From: Flavobacterium sp. RSP15
GTDB taxonomy: Bacteria; Bacteroidota; Bacteroidia; Flavobacteriales; Flavobacteriaceae
Length of the DNA stretch: 64,000 bases
Direction of reading: 5' to 3'
NCBI RefSeq assembly: GCF_003968755.1
Contig: NZ_RYDL01000001.1
Coordinates: 1 to 64,000 of the forward strand
Part shown: positions 44,547 through 54,757 of the stretch, in pieces
How positions within the stretch are numbered: position 1 is the stretch's first letter
Layout: every line of letters starts with the position of its first letter
The notes under the pieces: model-generated
What the model was told of the DNA's origin: nothing
Database searches by the model: none
Seen by the model: the letters and a program-made list of their open reading frames with translations, nothing else
Translations under genes and position numbers: made by a program

Positions 44547-45446
44547 ATGAAAGCATTAGTCATTTCAGGGGGTGGTAGTAAAGGAGCATTTGCAGGCGGG
44601 GTAGCAGAATTTCTTTTAGAAAAAGAAGCCGATAAATATGATCTTTTCGTCGGAACTTCAACTGGAAGTTTGCTGATTCCTCATTTGGCTTTAAATAAAA
44701 TTGAAAAAATAAAAGAGATTTTCACCTCTGTAAATCAGTCCAGTATTTTTAGTAGACGTCCTTTTTTTGTAAAAAATAAAAATGGGGTATTTGTTATTTC
44801 GATAAACCATTTTAATGTACTAATCAATCTCATCAGAGGGAGTAAGACTTTTGGAGAAAGTTATAGTTTGAGAAAATTAATTCGAAAATCCATTACTCGT
44901 GAAGAGTTTAAAGAATTAAAAGCCGGGAGCAAAGATGTTATCATTACCGTTTCCAATTTGAGCACTAATGAAGTGGAGTACAAGTCAATTAAAGATTTTG
45001 AATATTCTGAGTTTTGTGATTGGATCTGGATTTCATGTAATTATCTTCCCTTCATGAGTTTGGTTAATAAAAAAGGAAGTGATTATGGCGATGGTGGATT
45101 TACCAATTTAGTACCAATTCGAGAAGCCATAAATCGAGGAGCAACAGAAATTGATGTTATTATCTTGCAAACAGAAACCCAAATTAGTAAAAAAATTATC
45201 AGTAGAAACCCTTTCTCTTTATTGGTAAATTTATTTGGGACTGTTCTCGAACAGGTAAAGAAAAAGGACATTGCCATTGGTCTTTTGGCAGCAAAGAATA
45301 ATAATGTAACCATAAATTTTTATTATACTCCAACGCATTTGACTGATAATGCGCTTTTTTTTAACAAAACAGAAATGAAAAAATGGTGGAAACAAGGTTA
45401 CGAATACGCATTGACTAAAAGTGAAATTATGAGTGATATAAAATAA
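44547..45446 (+). CDS. patatin-like phospholipase
   Basis: A 299-residue acyl hydrolase. The oxyanion loop is GGGSKGAFAGG (8-18), the nucleophile Ser38 sits in GTSTG, and the catalytic Asp182 in DGG, giving the Ser-Asp dyad of patatins. No signal peptide, so cytosolic or membrane-associated. It follows the aminopeptidase by 50 bp and may share its transcript. Confidence 0.9.
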   Translation: MKALVISGGGSKGAFAGGVAEFLLEKEADKYDLFVGTSTGSLLIPHLALNKIEKIKEIFTSVNQSSIFSRRPFFVKNKNGVFVISINHFNVLINLIRGSKTFGESYSLRKLIRKSITREEFKELKAGSKDVIITVSNLSTNEVEYKSIKDFEYSEFCDWIWISCNYLPFMSLVNKKGSDYGDGGFTNLVPIREAINRGATEIDVIILQTETQISKKIISRNPFSLLVNLFGTVLEQVKKKDIAIGLLAAKNNNVTINFYYTPTHLTDNALFFNKTEMKKWWKQGYEYALTKSEIMSDIK

Positions 45447-45449
45447 CTC

Positions 45450-45971
45450 TTACCACAATTGTCCCACTTCGTTTTTAATATAAGCCAATGCTGCAGTGCT
45501 TGGAGAAGGTTTCTCTAATAAATCTTCAATGATAATTTCCCGCAAACTATTTGCGTCTTTTACTCTTTCATTAGTTGTTGCCAAACGAATCATTTGAATG
45601 GTTGCATTTTTGGCTGTAACAATAATGGACCAACACTCATCCGAAATGTAGATTTGCTGTGCTAAATTGTGTTCATACTCTTGTTCGATTTGTGCAATTA
45701 CAAAATTGCGATACTCGTTTTTATCTTCTGAAAGAGGGGTAATTCGAACTAAAAGTTTTGAAGGATTGATCCGTTCCATAAACAAAGCCATACGCTCATA
45801 AGCCTGCAAGCGCAGAGGCAATAAGTCTTTTTGAGCGTCTTTTTGTAATAACCAGCGTCTTGTATTTTGTTGGTCTTTGAAATAAGCGTTAAATAAATAA
45901 TAAGCAACACCTCCAGTAATTAGGGAAGGTATTGTGTAGCCCAGAATTTCTATGATTTTTGTAGAATCCAT
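45450..45971 (-). CDS. membrane-anchored hypothetical protein
   Basis: A 173-residue protein with one N-terminal transmembrane helix (GYTIPSLITGGVAYYLFNAY, about 10-29) and a predicted cytosolic helical domain rich in charged residues and tryptophan. The frame is open from 46022, but the ATG at 45971 (MDSTKIIEILG) leads straight into the membrane helix and is preferred. I recognise no named family. It converges with the patatin gene with 3 bp between stops. Confidence 0.7.
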   Translation of the reverse strand: MDSTKIIEILGYTIPSLITGGVAYYLFNAYFKDQQNTRRWLLQKDAQKDLLPLRLQAYERMALFMERINPSKLLVRITPLSEDKNEYRNFVIAQIEQEYEHNLAQQIYISDECWSIIVTAKNATIQMIRLATTNERVKDANSLREIIIEDLLEKPSPSTAALAYIKNEVGQLW

Positions 45972-46056
45972 TTTGATGTGAAAATTATTTAGCAAAAATA
46001 TACTTTTTTGAGTATAAATCAATTTCTATTTAATAGCAATAAATGAAACCGAATGC

Positions 46057-46064
46057 TATTTTTG
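46057..46064 (+). promoter_or_regulatory. candidate -7 box of the TSUP permease gene
   Basis: TATTTTTG matches TAnnTTTG, 34 bp upstream of the chosen start codon. Confidence 0.4.
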
Positions 46065-46097
46065 TTGTTCGTAACAAGAATATTTTAATTGAATACT

Positions 46098-46868
46098 ATG
46101 ATGGAGACTTACGTTTTGGCTTTACTTTGTATTGCGGCCTTTGCTGCTGGATTTATTGATGCAATTGTTGGAGGTGGCGGATTAATACAAACGCCTATGG
46201 GATTGGTTTTATTACCGAATCTTCCTGTTGCAACCGTAATTGGAACCTTGAAAGTTCCTGCTTTTAGTGGTACTTCCTTTGCAGCATATCAATATCTAAA
46301 AAAGGTAGATATGAACTGGAAACTATTGTCGATTATGATGCTTTTGGCCTTTCCATCGGCATTTTTGGGTTCTACTTTATTGACGTATGTGAGCAATGAT
46401 TTCATGAAACCGTTATTATTGGTGGTTCTTTCTTTTTTAGTTGTTTACACGTACGCCAAGAAAAATTTTGGACAACATATTGAAAAAAATCATTCCCCAA
46501 GAACTCAAATTTGGAATGCTATCGGAATCAGTTTTGTAGTTGGTTTATATGATGGATTTATCGGACCGGGAACCGGAAGTTTTTTGGTTGTGGCTTTTAT
46601 CGCCATTATGGGTTTCGATTTTTTGCACGCTTCCGCAAATGCGAAAATGGTGAATCTGGCGACAAACTTTGGTTCTATATGTTTGTTTATTTTAAAAGGA
46701 AAAATTATTTGGGCAATTGCACTACCCATGGCTGTCAGCAATGCGTTAGGCGGATGGATTGGAGCAAAAATAGCCATTAACAAGGGAAATAGTTTTATTC
46801 GGATTTTTTTTCTAGTTGTAGTTGTTGGGACTTTAATCCGTTTTGCGTACGATGTATTTTTGAGATAA
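46098..46868 (+). CDS. TSUP family permease (TauE/SafE-like)
   Basis: A 256-residue inner-membrane protein with about eight helices. The GFIDAIVGGGGLIQTP motif near the N terminus and GLYDGFIGPGTGSF in the second half are the duplicated signatures of the TSUP (sulfite exporter TauE/SafE) family, which moves sulfur-containing organic anions. Substrate unknown. A TTG at 46089 extends the frame by three codons, but ATG 46098 is the first ATG and preferred. Confidence 0.87.
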   Translation: MMETYVLALLCIAAFAAGFIDAIVGGGGLIQTPMGLVLLPNLPVATVIGTLKVPAFSGTSFAAYQYLKKVDMNWKLLSIMMLLAFPSAFLGSTLLTYVSNDFMKPLLLVVLSFLVVYTYAKKNFGQHIEKNHSPRTQIWNAIGISFVVGLYDGFIGPGTGSFLVVAFIAIMGFDFLHASANAKMVNLATNFGSICLFILKGKIIWAIALPMAVSNALGGWIGAKIAINKGNSFIRIFFLVVVVGTLIRFAYDVFLR

Positions 46869-46956
46869 TAAACACAAGAATATCTTATTAAGAAGAGTAG
46901 CAAAATGAATTAGCCAATTGTTGTTTTTTGGTACTGAAAACCTCATTCAAAATCGC

Positions 46957-46964
46957 TATTTTTG
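46957..46964 (+). promoter_or_regulatory. candidate -7 box of the helicase gene
   Basis: TATTTTTG matches TAnnTTTG, 24 bp before the start codon. Nearest TTG is 26 bp upstream of it, slightly too far. Confidence 0.4.
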
Positions 46965-46987
46965 CATAATAAAATTTAAAAAATTCC

Positions 46988-49324
46988 ATGCACAAATATA
47001 TCGATCAACTTAATGAAGCCCAACGTGAACCCGTTTTGCAAAAAGACGGACCCATGATAATTATTGCGGGTGCAGGTTCCGGTAAAACGAGGGTGTTGAC
47101 TATCAGAATTGCTTATTTGATGAGTCAGGGTGTTGATGCGTTTAGTATCTTATCGCTTACTTTTACCAATAAAGCGGCCCGAGAAATGAAAAAAAGAATT
47201 TCGGATATCGTGGGAGCCGGAGAGGCAAAAAATCTTTGGATGGGAACATTTCACTCGGTTTTTGCTCGAATTTTACGCTCAGAAGCAGAACATCTTGGTT
47301 ATCCTTCAAACTTTACCATATATGATTCTCAGGATTCATTGCGTGCCATTTCCGGAATAATCAAGGAAATGCAACTGGATCGTGATGTGTACAAACCCAA
47401 ACAGGTTTTAAGCCGAATTTCAAATTTCAAAAACAGTTTGATTACGGTAAAAGCATATTTTAATGATCCTGATTTGCAAGAAGCGGATGCAATGTCTAAA
47501 AAACCTCGAATGGGCGAAATTTATCAAAATTATGTGGACCGATGTTTCAAAGCAGGCGCCATGGATTTTGATGATTTGTTATTAAAAACCAATGAATTAC
47601 TGACTCGTTTTCCGGAAGTTCTGGCCAAATATCAAAACCGTTTTCGCTATATTTTGGTAGATGAGTACCAAGATACAAATCACTCGCAATATCTTATTGT
47701 TCGGGCTTTATCCGATAAATTTCAGAATATTTGTGTGGTCGGCGATGATGCACAAAGTATTTATGCGTTTCGTGGTGCAAACATCAATAATATACTGAAT
47801 TTCCAGAAAGATTATGAAGGCGTAAAAACCTTCAGACTAGAACAAAATTACCGTTCGACAAAGAATATTGTTGAAGCAGCAAACACTATTATTGATAAAA
47901 ATAAAGTAAAACTGGACAAAATCGTTTGGACCGCCAATGATTTTGGTCCCAAAATAAAGGTTCACCGCAGTTTAACAGACAACGAAGAAGGCCGTTTTGT
48001 AGCCGGTACGATTTGGGAGCAAAAAATGCAAAATCAAATGCCTAACGGTGCGTTTGCCATTTTGTACCGGACCAATGCACAATCCCGGGCTATGGAAGAT
48101 GCGCTTAGAAAAAGAGATATTCCGTACCGGATTTATGGTGGACTTTCTTTCTATCAAAGAAAAGAAGTCAAGGATGTTTTGTGTTATTTACGATTGGTTA
48201 TTAATCCAAAAGATGAAGAAGCTTTAGTTCGGGTAATTAATTATCCGGCACGTGGGATTGGGAATACAACAATCGAAAAACTAACCATTGCAGCCAATCA
48301 CTACAAACGTTCGATGTTTGAAGTGATGCAAAACATAGAGCGAATTGATTTAAAACTGAATTCCGGAACCAAGCAAAAACTATTAGATTTTGTTACGATG
48401 ATTCAGAGTTTTCAGGCTATAAATGAAAATCAGGATGCGTTTTATTTAGCGGATCATGTTGCCAAAAAAACAGGATTAATTCAGGAATTAAAAAAAGATG
48501 CTACACCGGAAGGAATGGCTAAAATTCAGAATATTGAGGAATTACTAAACGGTATTAAGGATTTTACAGATGGCCAAAAAGAAGTGGATGGAGCCCGTGG
48601 CGCTTTGTCTGAATTTATGGAGGATGTGGCTCTGGCAACTGATTTAGACAAAGACACCAGTGATGAAGACCGCGTGGCGTTGATGACCATTCACTTAGCT
48701 AAAGGATTAGAATTTCCTCATGTTTTTGTAGTGGGAATGGAAGAAGATTTGTTCCCGAGTGCCATGAGTATGAGCACGAGAAGCGAACTAGAAGAAGAAC
48801 GCCGCTTGTTTTATGTGGCTTTGACCCGTGCGGAGCACCAGGCGTATTTGACCTATGCACAATCACGATACCGTTGGGGAAAATTGACTGATAGTGAACC
48901 GTCGCGTTTTATTGAGGAAATCGACAGTCAATATCTGGAATACATTACACCTCCTGAAAATAATTACAGGTATAAACCAATGATTGATAGCGATATTTTT
49001 GGCGATGTAGATAAATCTAGATTGCGTCTGGCAAAACCAGCTAGCGGAACCCCGCCGACCAAATATAATACAGATAATGAACCTAAATCGGATATAAATA
49101 TTCGTAAATTGAAACCTGTTAGTAATAATGCTGCTTCAGGAAGTGCTAATTTATTCGATAATAAACTGGTTGCTGGTAATATAGTGATGCACGAACGTTT
49201 TGGGAAAGGTGAAGTGTTAAACCTTGAAGGAGTGGGAGCCGACAAAAAAGCCGAAATCAAATTTGAAGTAGGCGGAATAAAGAAATTACTGTTGCGTTTT
49301 GCTAAACTGGATATTATTGGATGA
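46988..49324 (+). CDS. UvrD/PcrA-type DNA helicase
   Basis: A 778-residue superfamily 1A helicase. Motif I is AGAGSGKTRVL (about 28-38), motif II VDEYQDTN, motif III GDDAQSIYAFRGA, motif IV QNYRST and motif VI VALTRAEHQ. The C-terminal about 60 residues contain a short domain (MHERFGKGEVLNLEG) also found at the end of PcrA/UvrD proteins and tied to RNA polymerase contact. Roles are nucleotide-excision or mismatch repair and clearing of replication conflicts. Likely operon with the next gene (14 bp gap). Confidence 0.95.
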   Translation: MHKYIDQLNEAQREPVLQKDGPMIIIAGAGSGKTRVLTIRIAYLMSQGVDAFSILSLTFTNKAAREMKKRISDIVGAGEAKNLWMGTFHSVFARILRSEAEHLGYPSNFTIYDSQDSLRAISGIIKEMQLDRDVYKPKQVLSRISNFKNSLITVKAYFNDPDLQEADAMSKKPRMGEIYQNYVDRCFKAGAMDFDDLLLKTNELLTRFPEVLAKYQNRFRYILVDEYQDTNHSQYLIVRALSDKFQNICVVGDDAQSIYAFRGANINNILNFQKDYEGVKTFRLEQNYRSTKNIVEAANTIIDKNKVKLDKIVWTANDFGPKIKVHRSLTDNEEGRFVAGTIWEQKMQNQMPNGAFAILYRTNAQSRAMEDALRKRDIPYRIYGGLSFYQRKEVKDVLCYLRLVINPKDEEALVRVINYPARGIGNTTIEKLTIAANHYKRSMFEVMQNIERIDLKLNSGTKQKLLDFVTMIQSFQAINENQDAFYLADHVAKKTGLIQELKKDATPEGMAKIQNIEELLNGIKDFTDGQKEVDGARGALSEFMEDVALATDLDKDTSDEDRVALMTIHLAKGLEFPHVFVVGMEEDLFPSAMSMSTRSELEEERRLFYVALTRAEHQAYLTYAQSRYRWGKLTDSEPSRFIEEIDSQYLEYITPPENNYRYKPMIDSDIFGDVDKSRLRLAKPASGTPPTKYNTDNEPKSDINIRKLKPVSNNAASGSANLFDNKLVAGNIVMHERFGKGEVLNLEGVGADKKAEIKFEVGGIKKLLLRFAKLDIIG

Positions 49325-49338
49325 AAAACTAAAAAAAA

Positions 49339-49959
49339 ATGGCTCAATTTATAAAAATATACGAAGACAAACCTAACGAAGCAGCAATTGCCAAAGTAGT
49401 TAAGGTTTTAAAAGAAGGTGGTTTAGTAATCTATCCCACGGATACTGTTTATGGTTTGGGTTGTGATATTACCAATACCAAAGCATTGGAACGCATAGCG
49501 AGAATAAAAGGAGTAAAACTGGATAAAGCTAATTTTTCTTTTGTGTGCCATGATCTAAGCAACATATCGGATTATGTGAGGCAGATAGACACGGCAACTT
49601 TCAAATTATTAAAAAGAGCGTTGCCAGGGCCGTATACTTTTATTTTAGCTGGAAATAATAGCTTGCCAAAAGAATTTAAAAAGAAAACAACCGTTGGTAT
49701 TCGGGTTCCAGACAATGCGATTGCTCTAGAAATAGTTAAAGGGTTAGGTAATCCTATTGTTTCTACCTCAATTCATGATGAAGATGATGTGATAGAATAT
49801 ACCACGGATCCGGAACTAATTTTTGAGAAATGGCAAAACCTAGTTGATTTAGTTATTGATGGAGGTTATGGGGACAATATAGGATCTACCATTATTGATT
49901 TATCAGGTGATGAGCCAGTTGTAGTTCGAGAAGGCAAAGGAAGTTTGGATATTTTATAA
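49339..49959 (+). CDS. L-threonylcarbamoyladenylate synthase (Sua5/YrdC family)
   Basis: A 206-residue enzyme that makes threonylcarbamoyl-AMP from threonine, bicarbonate and ATP for the t6A modification at position 37 of ANN-decoding tRNAs. Marks are GLVIYPTDTVYGLGCDI (about 29-45), ARIKGVK, LPGPYTFIL and TVGIRVPDN. There is no C-terminal Sua5 extension, so it is the short TsaC/YrdC type. It follows the helicase by 14 bp. Confidence 0.92.
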   Translation: MAQFIKIYEDKPNEAAIAKVVKVLKEGGLVIYPTDTVYGLGCDITNTKALERIARIKGVKLDKANFSFVCHDLSNISDYVRQIDTATFKLLKRALPGPYTFILAGNNSLPKEFKKKTTVGIRVPDNAIALEIVKGLGNPIVSTSIHDEDDVIEYTTDPELIFEKWQNLVDLVIDGGYGDNIGSTIIDLSGDEPVVVREGKGSLDIL

Positions 49960-50971
49960 AATTTAATTTTTTGGCAAAATAGTTGCTGATTTACTACGTG
50001 TTTTTATTTTTACCAAGAACATATAAATCTATGGATTGTATTATGTAAGCATGTTATTCTTGATTATCATTAAGTGGTTGTCAATTGGATTTCAGATAAC
50101 ATTTTTGGTATTAACTTCAAAAATTCATTCTTTAAAAATCGGACAAATTTATAACTAGAAATCATTAAATTACTGATAAAAAAGTATTTAATAATTTTTA
50201 TTTATGACCTTGTCGAGACGATTTTAGAACTTTTTTTAGATGATTTAAAGATATTAACCTACTGAGAAAGTTTCTAAAAAACTCATAGGTGTTTTTACTA
50301 TTTTGCATGGGCTTTAATCAAAATTCGATTCACTAGTATACTAGGTAACAAATTATTTGTCCGATTACTTTTTTGTAAAAAAAACCGGTCTTCGTTAGCT
50401 TTTTCGCAAAGAAAAAAAATTTTTTTTTAATTAAAAATGGCAGTCATGAGGTTCGAATTCTACTTTTTAATAAAATAAAAGAATTAGAAAATTGTTTTTA
50501 TTTTCAGAAGAATTTAGGACAAAATTAGTCTCTCATTTTCATGATTTTTAAATTTTTTTTGTGGTCGATAGGATTCTTTTGAATAATTATAAATTGGCAT
50601 TACGCGGATAAAAACTGCAAAAATTAATTTGAAATTGCTCCTTCTAAAGGTTTTTGGCTTCATAGAACAACTGGTTTTATGAATGTAAACTTCACGGACG
50701 ATACTCAGTTTCGGTATTTTTTAATTCGTTAAGTATTACGAAAGTTATTGTTTATAATGTTTAATTTTTGAAACTATTAATTATTAATTATGTGTTTCTT
50801 ATGTATCAAGGATGACTGTTCAACAGTGCAGTTACAGTAACAGTTACAGTTATTTTTATGTTGATTTAGACTAAATGGAAATGAATTCCTGACAATTGCA
50901 ATGTAATTTTTTCATTTAAAAAAAAGTAAAAACATTTGTCAGGATTGGAAGATTTTCCTGTCTACAACTTT
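49960..50971. other. 1.0-kb gene-free AT-rich region
   Basis: Stops in all frames; no family recognisable. It contains long A and T tracts, an isolated T-loop-like string (50450-50460) without the rest of a tRNA, and a short ACAGTT-type repeat with internal symmetry (50829-50852). It is by far the longest empty stretch in the window and lies just before a damaged gene. Confidence 0.6.
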
Positions 50972-51670
50972 ATGAAATTCATAAAGGATCATTCTTCAAC
51001 AACTGCGATACTGCTTTTTGCTCAAAGTGAAAAAGTTCAAAGTATTTCTAAATCTATTGCTTGTAAAAAAAAGCAAAACCAATTGTTGTGGAAAAAGATG
51101 AATGAAAACGTTTTGAAAACCATCAAAAAAACAAATCTTCCTTATTCTGTAGTTGATGAAAGTATCCAAGTAGGTAACACTTTTGGCTAGAAAATTACGG
51201 ATGCAATAAATAAAGTTTTTGCACAAGGTTATGATAAAGTCATTGTTATTGGAAATGATTGCATTGAATTGCAAGCGGATCATCTGCTTCTGGCTAATAC
51301 AAATTTGCAAATTAATGATTCAGTTCTTGGAGCGGATTTTAATGGTGGTGCCTATTTGATAGCTGTTTCAAAATCAAGTTTTCTTGCTAAACAATTTGCC
51401 GCTATTTCTTGGCAAACACCTTGCGTTTTTAAAGAATTAAAAGCGCTATTTAGCAAAAAAAAAATGAGTTTACTTCCAGTTTTGAATGACTGTAAAAATG
51501 CTTTTGATTTTAAAAAAGCAATTTGTAAATTATCCTTTTCAGATGGATTTAAAAATTTAATTCTTTCCTTACTTCAAAAGGGAATAAATGTAAATTATTA
51601 TAAAAAATCTCAGGTTCATTACGAATATAAAAGTTTAAATTTAAATAAGGGATCTCCTTTTTCGTTATAA
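50972..51670 (+). pseudogene. DUF2064 (TIGR04282-type) glycosyltransferase with in-frame amber codon
   Basis: A 232-codon frame interrupted only by TAG at 51188-51190, inside NTFG-stop-KITDAINKVF, where the family has a Glu (one base change from GAG). Before the stop the N-terminal strand TAILLFAQS is intact; after it VIVIGNDCIELQADHLL (the GND metal-binding region) and GADFNGGAYLIAVSKSSF match. In the databases this family is named 'arsenosugar biosynthesis glycosyltransferase', rSAM-associated. The conserved TDGG appears as FNGG. The frame is open from a TTG at 50936, but the ATG at 50972 fits the family start. It sits 43 bp before the receptor gene. Confidence 0.75.
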
Positions 51671-51713
51671 ATTACAGCTCAAATTGCATTTATTTATAAC
51701 TAATTTTTCTCCG

Positions 51714-54689
51714 ATGAAACAATTTTTCATTTGGGCCTTACTTTGCTTTACGACATTTGTATCTGCTCAAGAAGACCTAACGGTTTCTGTTATTGATTTT
51801 GAAAATCAAAGACCAATTTCTAATATTACCATTAAATTATCCAATAGTACTCGGAATAGCACCTTGTTGCAAACTACTAATCTTCAAGGGAAAGCAATTT
51901 TTAGAAACATTCCTGCTTTAGATGGTTATCAAGTTTCATTTGAAGAAACGGCAGACTATGTTGCTGAAAGATCCGATATTATTAGTATTCGTTCCAATCA
52001 AAATCCAAATGTTACTTTGATTTTAAAGAGAACAAATACAGAAGAGTTGGACGAAGTTGTTATTGCTAGAAATTCAACATCAAAAATTAACCGTCGCGAT
52101 GCCGAGGTTTCTTTTGAATTGAAAGCTGCCGAAATTCAAGAAATTCCGTTCGAAGGGCGAGATATTACTAGAGTTCTGTATCGATTACCAAACGTATCGC
52201 AAGCCACAGGATTTTTTGCAGAAGCGCCTAATGTGAGCATTAATGGGGCGAATCCTTTGTTTACGTCTTATCTTATTGATGGAATGGATAACAATGAGCG
52301 TTTTTTAGGGGGACAAAAGTTTAATATACCATCTGGTTTTGTAAAGGACATTACGGTTTTGACTAGTAATTTTTCGGCAGAATACGGATTAACAGGAAGT
52401 GGTATTATAGACATAACACCACGGTCAGGATCTAATGAAATGACAGGAGAAACCTTTTTTATCACTAGACCTGGTCCATCGATAGATGGAAAATCTTCAT
52501 TTGCTCAACGTGATTTGTTAGGTAATCAAGTTAAAAATGGCTTTGCTCGTTACCAAGCGGGTGGAGGCGTAGGAGGTGCTTTTGTTAAAGATAAAACGTT
52601 TTATTATTTCAATTTTGAACATACAACCGATGTGAAAGATAATTTATTAAAAGTACCCGAATTGGGAGTTGCAGAAACCGTGAGGGGAAACAATACATTT
52701 AATTATTTCTCATCAAAAATTGATCAATTATGGAATAAAAATTTTAGATCTTCGGTCCGTGCGAATATAGGAATCGTTGAAGTTGAGCGTCAGGGTGGTG
52801 GTTTAGATGGAGGAGCTACATTTGCTTCTGCGGGAAATAGTCAGCAAAGAAACAGTATTTTATTATCACTGAAAAACTCGTATAACTTTGGTAAAATAAG
52901 TGGTGAGACCAATATTCAATATAATCGTTTTAGATGGAATTATGCTGATCCTGTCCATGTAAACTCCTCACAAGTTATTGTTTTAGGTATTAATGACGAA
53001 ACTTTAGCCATTTTAGGTCATCCGGGCTACGTTTTTGATGCTTTGGAAAACACGATTCAAATCCAACAGAAATTCAAATATTATACAGAGAACCATACTT
53101 TCAAATCGGGATTGAATTATATACGAGGAAATCACGAGTTATTTGGAGGCGGAAACCCTAACGGCAATTATACCGTCAAACTGAATCAATCCCAAATTGA
53201 CGGAATTAGAAATAGTGGTGTAGGAAGTAGCCTGGATGTTAGTGATATTCCACTGGATGCTCAGGTAATTAATTATAATGTAGAGTTGCGTCCCGCTTCT
53301 TTTGGAACACATCAAGATATTTATTCTGTTTATTTGGAAGATTTATGGTCGGTTAGTGATAAACTGAATATTACATTGGGCTTGCGTTACGATTATGATA
53401 ATTTATCAAAAGGTGGAGGTAACAAAGGCGATTACAATAATTTAGCGCCTCGATTTAATTTTAATTATAAACTAACAAATAACAGCAGTATTCGTGGAGG
53501 CTATGGAATTGCGTATGACAAAATAAATTATGGTCTATATAGCGATGCTTTACAACAAAATACGACATCAGCAGATTATAAAACTCAGCTGCAAGAGTTT
53601 ATTCGATTAGGAGTTTTGCCAGCTAACACTAATCTGGAAGCGGTGACTTATAACGGAAATATAGCGGCTAATTTATCAAATGTATCCTATTTACAAGGTC
53701 CTACCGGAGATCAATTACAAAGTGAGCGGGAAGGTGCTTTTTCGAATGAAAGACGGATTTTAAATCCTAATGGCTACAACAATCCGTACTCACATCAGTT
53801 TGCGTTGGGGTACCAACTTCAGGCTGACGGAAATCAATTGTTTTTTGTAGATTTGGTTCATAATCGAGGTGAAAATTTATTCCGTTTGAGAAACCTGAAT
53901 GCCGCAGCCGAATATCCGATTGATCCTAGTAATGTCATCATCAGAACGCAAGCAGAAGCCGATGCTTCCCGACCAATTCCCATTGTAAACGGAACAGCAA
54001 CCATTAACGGTCAAACGGTAAGCGGTGTAGCGCGAAATGTTGTAATAAGTGAAACCGAAGGAAAATCTAGATATTATGCTGTAAGCGTAAATTATCAAAA
54101 AACAAGGGGGATTGACACGTATTCCTATCGATTAAACTATACCTTGTCTGCCTTAAAAAATGATACCGAAGATATTAATTTTAGAGCCATGGATGGGAAT
54201 AATTACGCAAGGGAATGGGGATATTCGATTAATGACAGAACGCACAATATCAACGGAATTTATAGTTTTTATCCCTTTAGCGGAACCACGATTACTGTAG
54301 CCGGATTATTGCAAAGCGGTCAGCCCATAAATCGGATTCCACTTGGTTTTGGAACTACTGATTTAAATGGTGACGGTTCTGGTTTTAGTGATGCGTATCA
54401 AGGCAATAGTGATCGTTTTCCCGGTGAAAGCAGAAACAGCGACCGCTTGCCGTGGAGCACTACTTTTGATCTGGGTTTACAGCATCAATTTAAAATGGCA
54501 AAAAATAATAAAATCGAAGTAAGAGCTGATATTTTTAATGTTTTCAATGCTGAAAATTTAAGCGGATACAGTAACAATGCTACACAGAGTAATCAAATTC
54601 AAGGCGGTTCAACTGCCAGTGGCTTGTTTACACAACGCAACGCGTCGCCTCCAAGACAGTTTCAGTTTGGAGTACGGTATTTATTTTAA
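51714..54689 (+). CDS. TonB-dependent receptor with carboxypeptidase-regulatory-like domain
   Basis: A 991-residue outer-membrane active transporter. Signal peptide cleaved after FVSAQ; an N-terminal carboxypeptidase-regulatory-like domain (about 20-105), a plug domain (about 125-235, with VSINGANPLFTSYLIDGMDN), then a 22-strand barrel ending in FQFGVRYLF. ATG 51714 is chosen over the open frame from 51684 because it begins the signal peptide. No SusD gene follows, so it is not a classical polysaccharide-utilisation pair. Ligand unknown; neighbours suggest a nucleoside-like compound. Confidence 0.92.
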   Translation: MKQFFIWALLCFTTFVSAQEDLTVSVIDFENQRPISNITIKLSNSTRNSTLLQTTNLQGKAIFRNIPALDGYQVSFEETADYVAERSDIISIRSNQNPNVTLILKRTNTEELDEVVIARNSTSKINRRDAEVSFELKAAEIQEIPFEGRDITRVLYRLPNVSQATGFFAEAPNVSINGANPLFTSYLIDGMDNNERFLGGQKFNIPSGFVKDITVLTSNFSAEYGLTGSGIIDITPRSGSNEMTGETFFITRPGPSIDGKSSFAQRDLLGNQVKNGFARYQAGGGVGGAFVKDKTFYYFNFEHTTDVKDNLLKVPELGVAETVRGNNTFNYFSSKIDQLWNKNFRSSVRANIGIVEVERQGGGLDGGATFASAGNSQQRNSILLSLKNSYNFGKISGETNIQYNRFRWNYADPVHVNSSQVIVLGINDETLAILGHPGYVFDALENTIQIQQKFKYYTENHTFKSGLNYIRGNHELFGGGNPNGNYTVKLNQSQIDGIRNSGVGSSLDVSDIPLDAQVINYNVELRPASFGTHQDIYSVYLEDLWSVSDKLNITLGLRYDYDNLSKGGGNKGDYNNLAPRFNFNYKLTNNSSIRGGYGIAYDKINYGLYSDALQQNTTSADYKTQLQEFIRLGVLPANTNLEAVTYNGNIAANLSNVSYLQGPTGDQLQSEREGAFSNERRILNPNGYNNPYSHQFALGYQLQADGNQLFFVDLVHNRGENLFRLRNLNAAAEYPIDPSNVIIRTQAEADASRPIPIVNGTATINGQTVSGVARNVVISETEGKSRYYAVSVNYQKTRGIDTYSYRLNYTLSALKNDTEDINFRAMDGNNYAREWGYSINDRTHNINGIYSFYPFSGTTITVAGLLQSGQPINRIPLGFGTTDLNGDGSGFSDAYQGNSDRFPGESRNSDRLPWSTTFDLGLQHQFKMAKNNKIEVRADIFNVFNAENLSGYSNNATQSNQIQGGSTASGLFTQRNASPPRQFQFGVRYLF

Positions 54690-54757
54690 AAGAATAATAG
54701 ATAAATATACCTCAGTCGTTTTTACAAACTACCGAGGTTTTTAAAACAACAATAATA

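Noticed and set aside
50441-50465. String GGTTCGAATTC resembling a tRNA T-loop
   Set aside because: The flanking bases do not form a T-stem, and no anticodon or acceptor arm is found in the surrounding sequence. At most a remnant of a tRNA 3' end.
50829-50852. Short tandem ACAGTT-like repeat considered as CRISPR or origin iterons
   Set aside because: Only three to four imperfect 6-base units with no spacers and no associated genes.
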